Assembly: GCA_025363655.1 (NCBI GenBank)
Contig: JANYDK010000121.1
Location: 1 to 64,000 of the forward strand
DNA length: 64,000 nucleotides
DNA from: Deltaproteobacteria bacterium
GTDB taxonomy: Bacteria > Myxococcota_A > Polyangia > Polyangiales > JADJMO01
Direction of reading: 5' to 3'
Below, in pieces: positions 62,123-64,000 of this stretch. Position 1 is the stretch's first letter. Each line of letters begins with the position of its first letter. The notes beneath the pieces are model-generated. The model did not search any database, had not been told where the DNA came from, and saw nothing but the letters and a program-made list of their open reading frames with translations. The position numbers and the translations under genes were made by a program.

Positions 62123-62538
62123 ATGAACCACCAGCCGATGAAGCTCGCCCTCTCCGTTCGCGTGACCAACACGCAAGACGGCACTGTGCTCGACCGCATC
62201 TTCGACAGATTCCCAGTCCGCATCGGGCGAAGCGGGCTCAACGACCTGGTCCTCGACTTCGGCTTCGTTTCCAACTTCCACGCCGCCATCGAGCGCAACG
62301 ATCAGATGACGACCTCGATGGTTCCGCGCAGCGGCGTCGACACTTCGAGGCAGTGTTGAAGGTCGAGCACGGCGGGGTGCTCAAGTACTTCGCGCCGGGA
62401 GTGGGAGTGTTCGACAGCGCCGAACAGGTCTTGAAACATTCGTTTCAGACGCTCCTCTGGATGGAGTTCGTGCCAAACGCCGTAGACCCAAAGAAGTCAG
62501 ACCGCTTCATTCGTCAAATCGTCACCAACTATCCGTGA
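62123..62538 (+). pseudogene. disrupted FHA-domain gene
   Basis: A 78-codon frame from 62123 encodes the start of an FHA domain (RIFDRFPVRIGRSGLNDLVL, FVSNFHAAIE) and then stops at 62359 without the rest of the domain, where a STNGT strand would be expected. A second frame, overlapping from about 62312 to 62538, carries a plausible C-terminal part (LKVEHGGVLKYFAPGVG, FQTLLWMEFVPNAVDP). The two pieces look like remnants of one gene that lost sequence or shifted frame near 62310. FHA proteins starting in this way are often T6SS-associated in myxobacteria, but the assignment is weak. Confidence 0.6.
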
Positions 62539-62618
62539 CGGAGGTGTTCTTGCGACGACGCCGATCCGTTCCTCAGCGACGCTCCCACGCACGTCTTGGA
62601 GCTCAGCGCGTCTGCTCG

Positions 62619-63305
62619 ATGCATCTGCTCGTCCAACTCGTGGTCATCGTCGCGGCGTGCTCGCTACCACGGAAGGAAGAACCGTCGAGCGCGGAGACGC
62701 GTCTCGTGGAAGAGCCGGCGACGCCGCGGCTGCCTTCGACGCCTGCGCGTGATCTTCCCGACTTGAAGGTCTCGACGTACATGCTCAAGGTCCACCTTCC
62801 GTCGGGTGCGCTGGGCGCGAAGTACAAGCCGATCGACGAGGCCAAGATCGTTGGTTCCTCCATCTGGAGCTACCTCAACGGCATCGCCTATCCCCTCCTC
62901 GATGGCGTGGAGCATTTTAGCTGGACGGGCGGCACGGACTTTTCGAGGTTCGAGGAAGGTAACGTCGCCTACCATCGCTACACGCGCTCGTACCGCGGGC
63001 TCGAGTCTTGGGAGACGTGCTTGTTGTTCATCTTGCGGGTTCCCCTCCTCGGCGACGAACGCACGAGGCCCCGACTCGAGGTCGTCAATCAGCTCGCCGA
63101 CGAGCACCTCATGTGGTCATTCCCCCCCTGGGATGGCCCGCACCGTTTCTTGCCGCTCGAGGCGCCCGACGAGTTCTCGACCAACCCAGCGGTGGAGCCG
63201 CCCTGGCTCTATCGCATCGACGCTGTGATTCGTGACGAGGCGTCGTACTTCATCTTGGGGAAGGAGAGCTCGTTTGGTCTGGGACGCGAGCAGTTTTGCT
63301 TTTGA
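62619..63305 (+). CDS. lipoprotein of unknown function
   Basis: The 228-residue product has a signal with lipobox VAAC (LLVQLVVIVAAC, then Ser-Leu-Pro). The mature part has many aromatic and charged residues (SIWSYLNGIAYPLLDG, FSWTGGTDFSRF, HRYTRSYRGLESWETC). No family recognised. Upstream codons from 62535 are an Arg-rich extension, so ATG 62619 is preferred. Confidence 0.6.
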   Translation: MHLLVQLVVIVAACSLPRKEEPSSAETRLVEEPATPRLPSTPARDLPDLKVSTYMLKVHLPSGALGAKYKPIDEAKIVGSSIWSYLNGIAYPLLDGVEHFSWTGGTDFSRFEEGNVAYHRYTRSYRGLESWETCLLFILRVPLLGDERTRPRLEVVNQLADEHLMWSFPPWDGPHRFLPLEAPDEFSTNPAVEPPWLYRIDAVIRDEASYFILGKESSFGLGREQFCF

Positions 63306-63398
63306 AGCTCCAGTCGGCGCGCAAGGTGAAGTGGGCGGCCGAGAGCACGACATTTCCGGGGAAGAGGCCCGCCGTCGGCGCGCCATACCCGGGCGCAC

Positions 63399-63433
63399 AA
63401 AAACGAAAAAGCCCGCACCTCTCGGCGGCGGGC
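63399..63433 (-). terminator. rho-independent terminator of the TPR gene
   Basis: On the minus strand GCCCGC (63433-63428) pairs with GCGGGC (63416-63411), followed by TTTTTCGTTTTT. It lies 28 bases after the stop codon of the TPR gene at 63461. The orientation fits that gene. Confidence 0.75.
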
Positions 63434-63460
63434 CCTTTCACTTGGTGCCGGTGACTCGAC

Positions 63461-64000
63461 TCAGGCCTTGCCCTGTTGCGCAGTCGCTGCTTGCTGCTGC
63501 AGCTGCTGGAGGAACTTGCTGACGGCCTGCGCGCGCTCTTGCGCGAACGCCTTCACCTGCGCGTTCTCGGCGCGCACGAGCGTGTTGAGGAAGCGCGTGA
63601 CCTTCTCGATCTGACGCGACTGCCAGAGGCACTCGAAGTAGTTGTTGGCCAGACGCACGTCGGTGAGCATCTTCGTCTCGTGCGCGCGGAGGAGCTTCTC
63701 GACCTCGTCGAGGCGGTTCATCTGCCCGTAGATGGCCGAGAGGCAGAGGAGCGACATCGGGTCGTTGCTGTCGCGCTCGACGGCCTTCTTGGCGAAGACG
63801 AGGGCCTTCTCGCGCTCGGACTCTTCGTTGACGTACATGCCCTGGAGGGCGATGTACGGCGCCGCGTACTTCGAGTGCTTCTCGCCCTGGGCCAGCTCTT
63901 CCACGGCCTTTTCGGCCGCTTCGACGCCGCCGCCGTGCGTCTTGACGTGCTGGTAGAGAGCGACCCACGCGTCGAGGAAGTTGCCGGCGAGATCGAGCGC
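63461..64000 (-). CDS. TPR-like helical protein, 5' end outside the window
   Basis: The last 179 codons of a minus-strand gene are present and the frame remains open to the window edge. The protein has helical repeat segments (ALVFAKKAVERDSNDPMSLL, DEVEKLLRAHETKML) resembling TPRs, and ends in a Gln-rich helix (SKFLQQLQQQAATAQQ). No signal is visible in the available part. The start lies beyond 64000; an internal GTG at 63904 is not used as the start because coding continues upstream of it. Confidence 0.75.
   Translation of the reverse strand, partial: ALDLAGNFLDAWVALYQHVKTHGGGVEAAEKAVEELAQGEKHSKYAAPYIALQGMYVNEESEREKALVFAKKAVERDSNDPMSLLCLSAIYGQMNRLDEVEKLLRAHETKMLTDVRLANNYFECLWQSRQIEKVTRFLNTLVRAENAQVKAFAQERAQAVSKFLQQLQQQAATAQQGKA

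Overview
This window is high-GC DNA from a bacterial chromosome. It looks like a myxobacterium (Myxococcota, perhaps Polyangiales-like), a placement inferred from gene content rather than from a marker gene. The support is a Ser/Thr kinase with its own membrane anchor, two sigma54 activators, a hybrid histidine kinase, and a GltJ/AgmX-type gliding protein (zinc ribbon, GYF, TonB-C). There are also a PilZ protein of the gliding-associated type, a possible DUF2378 protein, very large TPR proteins, and about a dozen small Cys-rich lipoproteins. Genes are dense on both strands, stop/start overlaps are common, GTG and TTG starts are used, and I see no insertion sequence, prophage or CRISPR array.

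Layout. 0-10 kb is signalling: FHA-DUF4388 protein, PQQ-propeller lipoprotein, hybrid kinase, GAF-sigma54 activator coupled to a metallo-beta-lactamase hydrolase, tRNA-Ser(GCT), and an NtrC-type regulator. 9.6-15.4 kb holds a lipoprotein behind a palindrome-covered promoter, a PilZ/exported-protein pair, a T2SSE_N-REC-TPR fusion and the GltJ-like protein. 15.4-18.5 kb is an ACP gene coupled to a fused ketosynthase/ketosynthase-like gene plus a lipoprotein. 18.6-32.3 kb is mixed: an ECF sigma factor with a small membrane partner, a GT-C glycosyltransferase with duplicated beta-sandwich domains, thymidine kinase, an EamA permease, a class III aminotransferase, a nucleotidyltransferase, a patatin, a DUF5648 lipoprotein and panB. 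32.5-43.7 kb is two consecutive giant TPR genes that share a C-terminal domain, then coaE. 43.7-50.3 kb has a 2Fe-2S ferredoxin overlapping an FGE-like gene, thioredoxin with a clear terminator, a possible T6SS-type orphan, and a GlcD-type oxidase. 50.3-57.9 kb is catabolic: an S9 oligopeptidase, fadI-fadJ behind an 18-bp palindrome, and a GlpA-like dehydrogenase. 57.9-64 kb has a TPR/beta-barrel-like protein, a Ser/Thr kinase, small envelope proteins, a broken FHA gene, and the 3' part of a TPR gene that runs off the window.

How the genes may work together. fadI and fadJ form a clear beta-oxidation unit, and the upstream palindrome is a plausible repressor site. The GlpA-like enzyme next to it, transcribed toward it, would handle the glycerol backbone of lipids. 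PilZ, the T2SSE_N-REC-TPR protein and the GltJ-like protein may be parts of a surface-motility or polarity circuit. The ACP/KS-KS' pair could make or prime an unusual acyl chain. These functional links are inferences from proximity and domain content.
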